NCBI GenBank assembly: GCA_900552445.1
Contig: URZS01000093.1
Span: forward strand, 1 to 5,403
DNA from: an uncultured Veillonella sp.
Lineage (GTDB): Bacteria; Bacillota; Negativicutes; Veillonellales; Veillonellaceae
Length of the DNA: 5,403 nucleotides
Direction of reading: 5' to 3'
Shown: positions 1-4,867 of the stretch, one piece after another
Position numbering within the stretch: position 1 is the first letter of the stretch
Layout: each line of letters begins with the position of its first letter
Notes under the pieces: generated by a model
What the model was told of the DNA's origin: nothing
Databases searched by the model: none
What the model saw: the letters and a program-made list of their open reading frames with translations, nothing else
Position numbers and translations under genes: made by a program

Positions 1-13
1 AGTAAAATCTACT

Positions 14-45
14 TTCACAAAATTGTAAAAAACAAACCTTATAAT
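14..45 (+). promoter_or_regulatory. possible promoter of the PepSY-protein gene
   Basis: A perfect TATAAT lies at 40-45. The best -35 match is TTCACA at 14-19 (5 of 6 to TTGACA), but the spacer is 20 bases, longer than the usual 16-18. Transcription from this -10 would begin near base 52, immediately before the ribosome binding site, giving an unusually short leader of about 16 bases. The true promoter may instead lie left of the window, with TATAAT a chance match in AT-rich DNA. Confidence 0.35.
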
Positions 46-53
46 TTGGAATC

Positions 54-59
54 AGGAGG
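54..59 (+). promoter_or_regulatory. ribosome binding site of the PepSY-protein gene
   Basis: AGGAGG sits 8 bases before the ATG at 68. It is a near-consensus Shine-Dalgarno sequence at ideal spacing and fixes the start codon. Confidence 0.9.
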
Positions 60-67
60 CATTAATT

Positions 68-655
68 ATGAAAAATGTTAAAAAAGTATCCAAAGTTTTA
101 TGTGCATTCGGCGTTAGTACAGTATTATTAGCAGGTGTAGTTGGCGCAGCTAGCAACCATGCTTACAACAATCATAGCAACTGGAACGGTGTTGGTAGCG
201 TAGCTCCATCCGCTCAAGCTAACTATTCTGTTGATTACATGGGCGCTGTTACAGTATTCCAACAACAATTCCCTGGCGCATCTGTAAAATCTATTTCCTA
301 CGACGCTAAACACAACCCTTACTATGAAGTAGAAGGTTACTACAACAACCGCGAAGTAGAAATTAAAGTAGACGAAGCAACTGGCCAAATCGTTGGTAAA
401 GAAGTAAAAGGCTACACAAAAGGCAATAAAGCTATCAACGTTCAAAACATCATCATCCCTGAAGTAGCTGAAACAAAAGCTATCGAAAAAGTTGGTGCTG
501 ACTTCCAAACTGTAGAATGGACTGTTGAACGTGAAAACGGCCGTGCTGTATACGAATTCGATATGACAACTGGCGGCGGCAAAAAAGCTGAAGTAAAAGT
601 TGACGGCATGAACGGTAAAGTGTTAAGCGCTAAAGTTAAAAACACAAAATACTAA
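68..655 (+). CDS. secreted protein with two PepSY-like domains
   Basis: This 195-residue protein is predicted to be exported. Residues 1-7 are Lys-rich, residues 8-27 form a hydrophobic core, and small residues VGA-AS near 25-29 suggest signal peptidase I cleavage. A short Asn/His-rich linker follows (about 30-40). Two related alpha/beta units come next, at about 57-114 and 132-190. Each has an initial helix, a strand with an aromatic-acidic pattern (YYEVEGY; VYEFDM), a strand with alternating charge (EVEIKVD; KAEVKVD) and a G-(Q/K)-(I/V) turn, which is the PepSY signature. PepSY domains are known as extracytoplasmic modules linked to peptidase inhibition or metal-related proteins, but no specific target can be read here. 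Cys12 lies before the hydrophobic core and is not a lipobox cysteine. The gene appears monocistronic: the plus strand is closed by terminators downstream and the next genes are convergent. The start is supported by AGGAGG 8 bases upstream. Confidence 0.85.
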   Translation: MKNVKKVSKVLCAFGVSTVLLAGVVGAASNHAYNNHSNWNGVGSVAPSAQANYSVDYMGAVTVFQQQFPGASVKSISYDAKHNPYYEVEGYYNNREVEIKVDEATGQIVGKEVKGYTKGNKAINVQNIIIPEVAETKAIEKVGADFQTVEWTVERENGRAVYEFDMTTGGGKKAEVKVDGMNGKVLSAKVKNTKY

Positions 656-736
656 GATTTTAAATTCATCAAGTGAACCCTATCCTAACCCACTTAGATG
701 ACACACTACACATATAACACACATACTATACACACA

Positions 737-751
737 GTATCCACTGGATAC
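737..751 (+). other. hairpin 1 of the C/A-rich tract
   Basis: GTATCC (737-742) pairs perfectly with GGATAC (746-751) around a 3-base loop, ACT. No T-run follows, so this is not a terminator. Confidence 0.6.
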
Positions 752-756
752 GCTCT

Positions 757-780
757 CTAACACAAACTAACACACAAACT
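757..780 (+). repeat. imperfect tandem repeat, CTAACACAAA-like
   Basis: CTAACACAAA (757-766) is followed directly by CTAACACACAAA (767-778) and then a partial third unit, CT. The second unit differs from the first by an extra CA. It contributes to the unstructured linker between hairpins 1 and 2. Confidence 0.5.
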
Positions 781-784
781 CAAA

Positions 785-810
785 GAGCCCGTAGGACTCA
801 CCTCGGGCTC
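785..810 (+). other. hairpin 2 of the C/A-rich tract
   Basis: GAGCCCG (785-791) pairs with CGGGCTC (804-810). The stem continues after a bulged T792 as AGG (793-795) with CCT (801-803), leaving a 5-base loop (796-800). This is the most GC-rich stem in the tract. It is followed by the pyrimidine run CCTACCCC rather than a T-run, so it is not an intrinsic terminator. Confidence 0.7.
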
Positions 811-838
811 CCTACCCCTATCTCACACAATAGGAAAT

Positions 839-863
839 GGTCTGTGCTCACACACCACAGACC
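839..863 (+). other. hairpin 3 of the C/A-rich tract
   Basis: GGTCTGTG (839-846) pairs perfectly with CACAGACC (856-863) around a G-free 9-base loop, CTCACACAC. No T-run follows. Confidence 0.7.
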
Positions 864-890
864 GAACGTTACACACACTATACTCCCTTT

Positions 891-926
891 AAAAGACCTT
901 GGATCATTGAATCCAAGGTCTTTTTT
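891..926 (+). terminator. strong intrinsic terminator of the PepSY transcript
   Basis: A perfect 14-bp stem is formed by 891-904 (AAAAGACCTTGGAT) and 911-924, with loop CATTGA, and a run of six T at 921-926 completes it. On the minus strand the stem is followed by only four T, inside the stem itself, so the main direction is plus. It ends the transcript about 270 bases after the PepSY stop codon. Confidence 0.92.
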
Positions 927-957
927 GTGTAACAACGAAACAGTATCTAGAAACAAC

Positions 958-984
958 AAGACCTCCCACTAAAGGAGGTCTTTT
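958..984. terminator. second hairpin terminator between convergent genes
   Basis: AAGACCTCC (958-966) pairs with GGAGGTCTT (974-982) around a 7-base loop, CACTAAA. The plus strand ends in TTTT (981-984). The minus strand ends in the T-rich but interrupted GTTGTTTC. It probably backs up the 891-926 terminator and also serves metY from the other side, about 120 bases past the metY stop codon. Confidence 0.75.
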
Positions 985-1023
985 GTATAAGTTTTATAGA
1001 TTTGATAGTTCTTTGTTCTATTT

Positions 1024-1045
1024 CTTAAGCGAGGTCTAGCTTAAG
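1024..1045. other. stem-loop in the metY 3' region
   Basis: CTTAAGC (1024-1030) pairs with GCTTAAG (1039-1045) around an 8-base loop, GAGGTCTA. Neither strand has a following T-run, so it is not a terminator by itself. It probably lies in the metY 3' UTR. The rest of 985-1104 shows nothing else that can be supported. Confidence 0.5.
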
Positions 1046-1104
1046 GATGTCATTTGTGTGTTCTGAAAGTTAGTTCTATAGTTTTCCCAATGAGATTTGA
1101 GAGA

Positions 1105-2376
1105 TTATGCTTTATCCAAAGCTTGAGCCAAGTCTTCGATAATATCGTCGATATTTTCAAGGCCAATGGACAAACGGATCATATCTGGTGTTACGCCAGC
1201 AGATTTTTGTTGTTCTTCGTTAAGTTGTGCATGTGTTGTAGATGCAGGATGAATAACAAGGGATTTAGCATCGGCTACGTTAGCCAAGTTGGAGAAGATT
1301 TCCAAGGAGTCCACAAGTTTAATACCTGCTTCTTTACCGCCTTTTACGCCGAATGTGAATACAGCACCAACACCTTTAGGGAAGTATTTATCAGCTAAAG
1401 CTTTGTATTTGCTGTCTTCTAATTCTGGATAGCTTACCCATGCCACTTTAGGATGTTTAGTCAAGAAATCTACTACTTTACGAGTATTTTCTACGTGACG
1501 TTCTACGCGCAAGGACAATGTTTCAACGCCTTGCAAGATTTGCCAAGATGCAAGTGGAGTAATGCATGCGCCAGTATCACGAAGCAATTGAGCACGGATT
1601 TTTACAGTGAATGGAATTGGCAAATCACCATATACTAAACCATTGTAGTGTTCATCACCCTCGGAGAAGCCAGGGTATTTACCAGAACCTTTATAGTCGA
1701 ATTTACCGGATTCTACTACTACACCAGCCAATGTTGTACCATGACCACCTAGGTATTTAGTAGCAGAGTGAACAACTACGTCAGCACCATGTTCTAATGG
1801 ACGGAACAAGTATGGAGATGCAAATGTGTTATCTACGATCAAAATAATATTGTGTTTATGTGCAATATCAGCTACTGCTTGTACGTCGATAAGGTTGATA
1901 CCAGGGTTACCGATAGATTCGATGTAAATAGCTTTTGTATTTTCATCGATAGCTGCTTCAAATTCCTCTAAGTTATCAGGATTTACAAATTTAGTTTCGA
2001 TACCAAGACGTGGCAATGTAGCTGTGAATAAGTTGTAAGTACCACCGTATAAAGTGGAAGCTGCTACGATATTGTCACCAGCATTTGCTACGTTCAAGAT
2101 AGAATATGTAATCGCTGCGGAACCAGATGCTAATGCGATACCAGCTGCACCACCTTCAAGTTGTGCCACACGAGCATCCAATACATCAGTAGTAGGATTG
2201 CCAAGGCGGGAATAAATACCACCAGGATTAGTTAAGGCAAAACGACCTGCTGCTTCTTCTGCGTCTTTAAATACGAAAGATGTAGTTTGGTAAATAGGTA
2301 CTGCACGCGCACCTGTTGGATCGACCGTATGACCGGCATGTAATTGTAATGTTTCAAATCTGTATTGTTTACTCAT
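1105..2376 (-). CDS. metY: O-acetylhomoserine sulfhydrylase (O-acetylhomoserine aminocarboxypropyltransferase)
   Basis: This 423-residue cytoplasmic PLP enzyme of the Cys/Met-metabolism fold is predicted to make homocysteine and acetate from O-acetylhomoserine and sulfide. Visible landmarks are YSRLGNPT (55-62), which supplies Tyr and Arg contacts to the cofactor phosphate of the neighbouring subunit, and the SGSAA phosphate-binding turn (84-88). Asp182 lies in VDNTFASP and should contact the pyridine nitrogen. Lys207 in [10 protein letters not shown] is the Schiff-base lysine, and Arg401 in RLSIGLE should bind the substrate carboxylate. The length of about 420, the insertion around 225-256 and the HPASTTH motif (376-382) fit O-acetylhomoserine sulfhydrylases better than the shorter cystathionine synthases and lyases (about 380). 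The start is supported by AAGGAG 8 bases upstream. The gene is transcribed alone: the metA terminator lies upstream, and a hairpin terminator follows. Its substrate is the expected product of the MetA encoded next to it. Confidence 0.95.
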   Translation of the reverse strand: MSKQYRFETLQLHAGHTVDPTGARAVPIYQTTSFVFKDAEEAAGRFALTNPGGIYSRLGNPTTDVLDARVAQLEGGAAGIALASGSAAITYSILNVANAGDNIVAASTLYGGTYNLFTATLPRLGIETKFVNPDNLEEFEAAIDENTKAIYIESIGNPGINLIDVQAVADIAHKHNIILIVDNTFASPYLFRPLEHGADVVVHSATKYLGGHGTTLAGVVVESGKFDYKGSGKYPGFSEGDEHYNGLVYGDLPIPFTVKIRAQLLRDTGACITPLASWQILQGVETLSLRVERHVENTRKVVDFLTKHPKVAWVSYPELEDSKYKALADKYFPKGVGAVFTFGVKGGKEAGIKLVDSLEIFSNLANVADAKSLVIHPASTTHAQLNEEQQKSAGVTPDMIRLSIGLENIDDIIEDLAQALDKA

Positions 2377-2384
2377 TATGACAA

Positions 2385-2390
2385 CTCCTT
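2385..2390 (-). promoter_or_regulatory. ribosome binding site of metY
   Basis: AAGGAG on the minus strand lies 8 bases before the ATG at 2376 and confirms that start. Confidence 0.85.
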
Positions 2391-2429
2391 TATATTAACT
2401 GTGAATTGAGTTCGTTCTTTATACCTAGT

Positions 2430-2439
2430 ATAGTACTAT
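2430..2439. promoter_or_regulatory. 10-bp palindrome over the metY -10, possible operator
   Basis: ATAGTACTAT is a perfect palindrome covering the proposed -10 element. A related 8-bp palindrome, ACTATAGT, lies about 55 bases upstream at 2492-2499. Repressors often bind dyads placed over the -10. The regulator cannot be named from sequence alone, and AT-rich DNA produces short palindromes by chance. Confidence 0.35.
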
Positions 2440-2458
2440 GCTTTAAAAATTATGTCTA
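2430..2458 (-). promoter_or_regulatory. probable metY promoter
   Basis: On the minus strand TAGACA (2458-2453, 5 of 6 to TTGACA) is followed after exactly 17 bases by TACTAT (2435-2430, 4 of 6 to TATAAT). An overlapping TATACT (2432-2427) matches the -10 better but sits 20 bases from the -35. Initiation near 2423 would give a leader of about 45 bases, too short for a typical riboswitch. A weaker alternative upstream is TTGATG (2518-2513) with TATAGT (2497-2492), spaced 15. Confidence 0.55.
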
Positions 2459-2568
2459 CTATTTTTTATATAAACTTATCCATAACTTAAAACTATAGTG
2501 GGCTTTGAAAGTCATCAAATAGTTTCACCCCCTAGCCGAGCTAAGTAATTTTATACATGAACGTATTG
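2459..2568 (-). other. metA-metY intergenic segment upstream of the metY promoter
   Basis: No gene is seen. The segment holds a weak stem-loop, TTTGA (2519-2515 on the minus strand) with TCAAA (2508-2504), next to a G-rich run at 2528-2533, and then AT-rich DNA. I compared it by eye with the conserved cores of the SAM-I riboswitch and the T-box leader and recognised neither. It lies upstream of the proposed promoter, so it may simply be protein-binding or spacer DNA. Confidence 0.3.
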
Positions 2569-2630
2569 AAAAGCCCCTAGTCACTTCTAACTAGCTCATA
2601 TTAGAGACACTATCAGAAGTAATTAGGGGC
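2569..2630 (-). terminator. intrinsic terminator of the metA operon
   Basis: On the minus strand GCCCCTA (2630-2624) pairs with TAGGGGC (2579-2573). The stem continues through a wobble pair and one mismatch into ACTTCT/AGAAGT-type pairing (2620-2615 with 2588-2583). A 26-base apical region (2589-2614) has only weak internal pairing. TTTT (2572-2569) follows the stem. It begins about 20 bases after the metA stop codon and separates the operon from metY. Confidence 0.88.
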
Positions 2631-2649
2631 AATTGTTACATACGATAGT

Positions 2650-3609
2650 TTAGATATAGGCACCTAAATTTTTATCGCGTTCAAATTTCATTTTTTGAAT
2701 TTGTTCAATAATGTACGGAGTTTCTTGGTAAACATAATAATTTAACCAGTTTGTAAATAACAATGTACTTACAGAACGCCACCGTACGATAGGACGTTGT
2801 TTAGGATCATCATCAGGGAAATAGTTTTCAGGAACCGCAATGTCCATACCTTTTTTGATATCCCGTTCATATTCACGGTTGAGTGTATCCCAATCATATT
2901 CCGCATGACCAAAGACGAAGATATGCTTATTATCTAAGCTACGAACGATAGCGGCACCTGTTGGGTCAGAGCCTGCCAATAATTCCAAATCGCGGTTTTC
3001 CTTAATTTGTTGTAAGGAAACTGTAGTATGACGGGAGTGAGGCATCCAGAACTTCTCATCAAAACCACGTAAGAGTACTGGTCGATCATTGTAGATATCA
3101 TGTTCGTACACACCAAATAGCTTTTCATCCATGATGGATTTATTAATACCAAAGTGGTGATACAAACCAGCTTGAGCACCCCAACAGATATAGAACGTAG
3201 AGCATACATGTTCTTCGCTCCAGTTCATAATTTCTACTAACTCAGGCCAATAGTCTACCTCTTCAAAAGGCATTAACTCTACAGGAGCCCCTGTAATAAT
3301 CATGCCGTCAAAGAACTCGTCTTTTACCTCCTCAAAGGTACGGTAAAAAGTTTCTAAATACTGCTCATCTGTATTTTTTGCTTTTCGAGATGCAGTGTGT
3401 ATCAAGGTTAAATTAACTTGCAAAGGGCTATTGCTGAGAGCACGCAAAATTTGTGTTTCAGTCACTTCTTTAGTAGGCATCAAATTGATTAACAGAATAT
3501 TCAAAGGTCGGATTTGTTGATTTTCCGCCCGTTCTGTATCCATTACGAAAATATTCTCTTGAGCTAATTTCGTTATGGCCGGTAAATTTTTTATTACTTT
3601 AATAGGCAT
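2650..3609 (-). CDS. metA: homoserine O-acetyltransferase, MetA family
   Basis: This 319-residue protein matches the MetA/HTS family in length and along its whole sequence, from the MPIKV start to FTNWLNYYVYQ-TPY near 285-299. It transfers an acyl group from acyl-CoA to the homoserine hydroxyl, the first committed step of methionine synthesis. The glutamine-amidotransferase-like fold shows the nucleophile Cys142 in CWGAQAG (142-148), and His235 with Glu237 in GHAEYD (234-239) complete the catalytic set. Residue 111, in GAPVEL, is Glu. Published structural work on Bacillus cereus MetA linked Glu111 to acetyl-CoA use, whereas E. coli MetA has Gly there and uses succinyl-CoA. I therefore infer acetyl transfer, which agrees with the neighbouring O-acetylhomoserine sulfhydrylase. 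The start is supported by GAGGTGAT. The 61 bases separating it from patB hold no terminator and no good promoter, so co-transcription is likely. Generic annotation may label it a succinyltransferase. Confidence 0.95.
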   Translation of the reverse strand: MPIKVIKNLPAITKLAQENIFVMDTERAENQQIRPLNILLINLMPTKEVTETQILRALSNSPLQVNLTLIHTASRKAKNTDEQYLETFYRTFEEVKDEFFDGMIITGAPVELMPFEEVDYWPELVEIMNWSEEHVCSTFYICWGAQAGLYHHFGINKSIMDEKLFGVYEHDIYNDRPVLLRGFDEKFWMPHSRHTTVSLQQIKENRDLELLAGSDPTGAAIVRSLDNKHIFVFGHAEYDWDTLNREYERDIKKGMDIAVPENYFPDDDPKQRPIVRWRSVSTLLFTNWLNYYVYQETPYIIEQIQKMKFERDKNLGAYI

Positions 3610-3612
3610 ATT

Positions 3613-3620
3613 ATCACCTC
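3613..3620 (-). promoter_or_regulatory. strong ribosome binding site of metA
   Basis: GAGGTGAT on the minus strand is an 8-base match to the 16S anti-Shine-Dalgarno region, ending 3 bases before the ATG at 3609. It gives metA its own strong initiation despite the 61-base gap after patB. Confidence 0.85.
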
Positions 3621-3670
3621 TACACTCTAAACAATTTGATAACCTAATCGAAACAATTTAACTAAGCTAA

Positions 3671-4855
3671 TTAAAACCCTTTAGCCTCGTAAGCACGTCG
3701 CCAAGCTTCGAGCCCTTCTTCTAATACCTTGCGAGGGCAAGCGACATTAATACGTTCAAAGTCTTCCCCATCTACACCAAACATGGCCCCCGTGTCGAGC
3801 CATAATTTAGCATCATTAACGATCCATTCATCACGTTCTTTAGGGCTTAATGGCAGCTTTGAGCAATCTAGCCACATGAGATACGTTCCTTCCGGACGAT
3901 ATGCGTGAATTTTCGGCATATATTTTGCTACATAGTCGATGGTAAATTGAATATTATCTTGAATATATTCTTTTAACTCGTCGAGCCAAGGTGCCCCAAC
4001 TTTGTAGGCCCCTTCACAACCAACGATACCCATCGTATTTAGCTGGCTATAGCCTGCACGGTCGATTTCTTTAATAAAACGACAACGTAAAGATTCATTA
4101 GGAATAAAAATATTACTTACTTGTAAGCCAGCGATGTTGAAGGTCTTGCTCGGTGCAGTACATACGATGCAATGCTCTGCATAGCTTTCACCTAGGTCAG
4201 CAAAGACCTTATGAGTATGCCCTTTCCAAACAAAGTCAGCGTGGATTTCATCACTTACGATGAGTACATTATGTTTAATACAAATATCGCCAAGTCGTTT
4301 TAACTCATCTTCAGTCCACACACGGCCTACCGGATTATGGGGATTACATAAGAGGAATAATGTTACATTTTCCTCAACGATAGCCCGTTCAATGCTCTCA
4401 AAATCAATGGTATACTTTTCTTCGCCTTTGAGTAATGGCACATTGATGAGCCGACGGTCATTATCATCGATAACCATGCTAAATGGATAGTACACAGGTT
4501 GATTGATGAGTACCCCTTCACCTTCCTTGGTGAAAGCGCGAACAGCCATGGCCAAAGCAAAGACGATACCTGGTGTTTTAACGAGCCATTTTTGTTCTGG
4601 CGTCCAGTTAAAGCGCGTAGTAAACCAATTTTGTAGCACTTCAAAGTATTCATCATCGGATTCGGTATAACCAAATACGCCATGGTTCACACGGTCCAAT
4701 AAGATTTGCTTCAACTCAGGGGGAATTTCAAAGTCCATGTCCGCTACCCAGAATGGCAGTACGTCAACTGGTTTACCGCGCTTTACAGCAAAATCGTATT
4801 TTAAAGATTTTGTGTGGGTTCTATCTAAAATTTGATCAAAATTATATTGTCCCAT
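3671..4855 (-). CDS. patB: PatB/MalY-type cystathionine beta-lyase (C-S lyase)
   Basis: This 394-residue fold-type I, class I/II-aminotransferase-like PLP enzyme is predicted to cleave the C-S bond of cystathionine, giving homocysteine, pyruvate and ammonia. Members also release sulfide from cysteine and related thiols. Landmarks are PFWVADMDF (34-42), typical of the MalY/PatB group, and the cofactor-stacking aromatic region QPVYYPF (119-125). NPHNPVGR (171-178) contains the Asn that contacts PLP, and SDEIHADF (201-208) contains its Asp202. Lys237 in APSKTFNIAGLQ is the Schiff-base lysine, and Arg368 in RINVACPR should bind the substrate carboxylate. I chose the ATG at 4855 because AAAGGAG lies 5 bases upstream and family proteins begin at this point. 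An in-frame ATG at 4897 would add 14 residues and overlap the preceding gene by 32 bases. The gene follows the upstream trans-sulfuration gene by 10 bases. The family is clear; the in vivo substrate (cystathionine or cysteine) is inferred. Confidence 0.9.
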   Translation of the reverse strand: MGQYNFDQILDRTHTKSLKYDFAVKRGKPVDVLPFWVADMDFEIPPELKQILLDRVNHGVFGYTESDDEYFEVLQNWFTTRFNWTPEQKWLVKTPGIVFALAMAVRAFTKEGEGVLINQPVYYPFSMVIDDNDRRLINVPLLKGEEKYTIDFESIERAIVEENVTLFLLCNPHNPVGRVWTEDELKRLGDICIKHNVLIVSDEIHADFVWKGHTHKVFADLGESYAEHCIVCTAPSKTFNIAGLQVSNIFIPNESLRCRFIKEIDRAGYSQLNTMGIVGCEGAYKVGAPWLDELKEYIQDNIQFTIDYVAKYMPKIHAYRPEGTYLMWLDCSKLPLSPKERDEWIVNDAKLWLDTGAMFGVDGEDFERINVACPRKVLEEGLEAWRRAYEAKGF

Positions 4856-4860
4856 AGGAA

Positions 4861-4867
4861 CTCCTTT
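4861..4867 (-). promoter_or_regulatory. ribosome binding site of patB overlapping the upstream stop codon
   Basis: On the minus strand the stop codon TAA (4868-4866) runs into the Shine-Dalgarno as TAAAGGAG, and the ATG follows 5 bases later. Ribosomes ending the upstream gene are thus placed on the patB initiation site. The site decides the patB start. Confidence 0.85.

Larger units (their letters stand above)
656..890 (+). other. C/A-rich, hairpin-bearing 3' region, possible small RNA
   Basis: No supportable gene is seen here. By hand count the plus strand has roughly 77 C and 26 G in 235 bases, and 16 of the G residues fall inside three hairpins (737-751, 785-810, 839-863). The linkers between them are CACA-rich and would be single-stranded in RNA. 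C-rich single-stranded runs occur at 678-690, 808-818 and 883-887. The tract leads straight into the strong terminator at 891-926. It is therefore most simply the long 3' UTR of the PepSY transcript. The base composition, with G confined to stems, suggests an RNA selected to keep linkers unpaired, such as a 3'-UTR-derived small RNA. A Rho-loading (rut-like) region is the main alternative. No convincing internal promoter was found. Confidence 0.5.

Noticed and set aside
68..150. Lipoprotein signal in the PepSY protein because of Cys12
   Set aside because: The cysteine precedes most of the hydrophobic core and lacks small residues in the -1 and -2 lipobox positions. A signal peptidase I site near residue 27 fits better.
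128..508. Minus-strand open frame opposite the PepSY gene
   Set aside because: It is a Phe/Val-rich shadow of the real plus-strand gene, with no initiation signal.
698..760. 20-codon open frame starting ATG at 698 within the C/A-rich tract
   Set aside because: There is no Shine-Dalgarno upstream, the composition is low-complexity Thr/His/Tyr from CACA repeats, and hairpin 1 falls inside it.
1054..1398. Plus-strand open frame of 114 codons antisense to the end of metY
   Set aside because: It overlaps a clearly conserved gene on the other strand, has no convincing ribosome binding site and has no recognisable protein character.
2377..2568. SAM riboswitch or T-box leader before metY
   Set aside because: No conserved core of either class was recognised, the best promoter leaves a leader of only about 45 bases, and the only strong hairpin nearby is the metA terminator.
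2573..2630. Long imperfect inverted repeat as a mobile-element end or riboswitch stem
   Set aside because: Its position just after the metA stop codon, GC-rich stem base and following TTTT on the minus strand fit an intrinsic terminator. No transposase or target duplication is seen.
3610..3670. Separate promoter or terminator between patB and metA
   Set aside because: No GC-rich stem with a T-run is present, and no -35/-10 pair with acceptable spacing was found.
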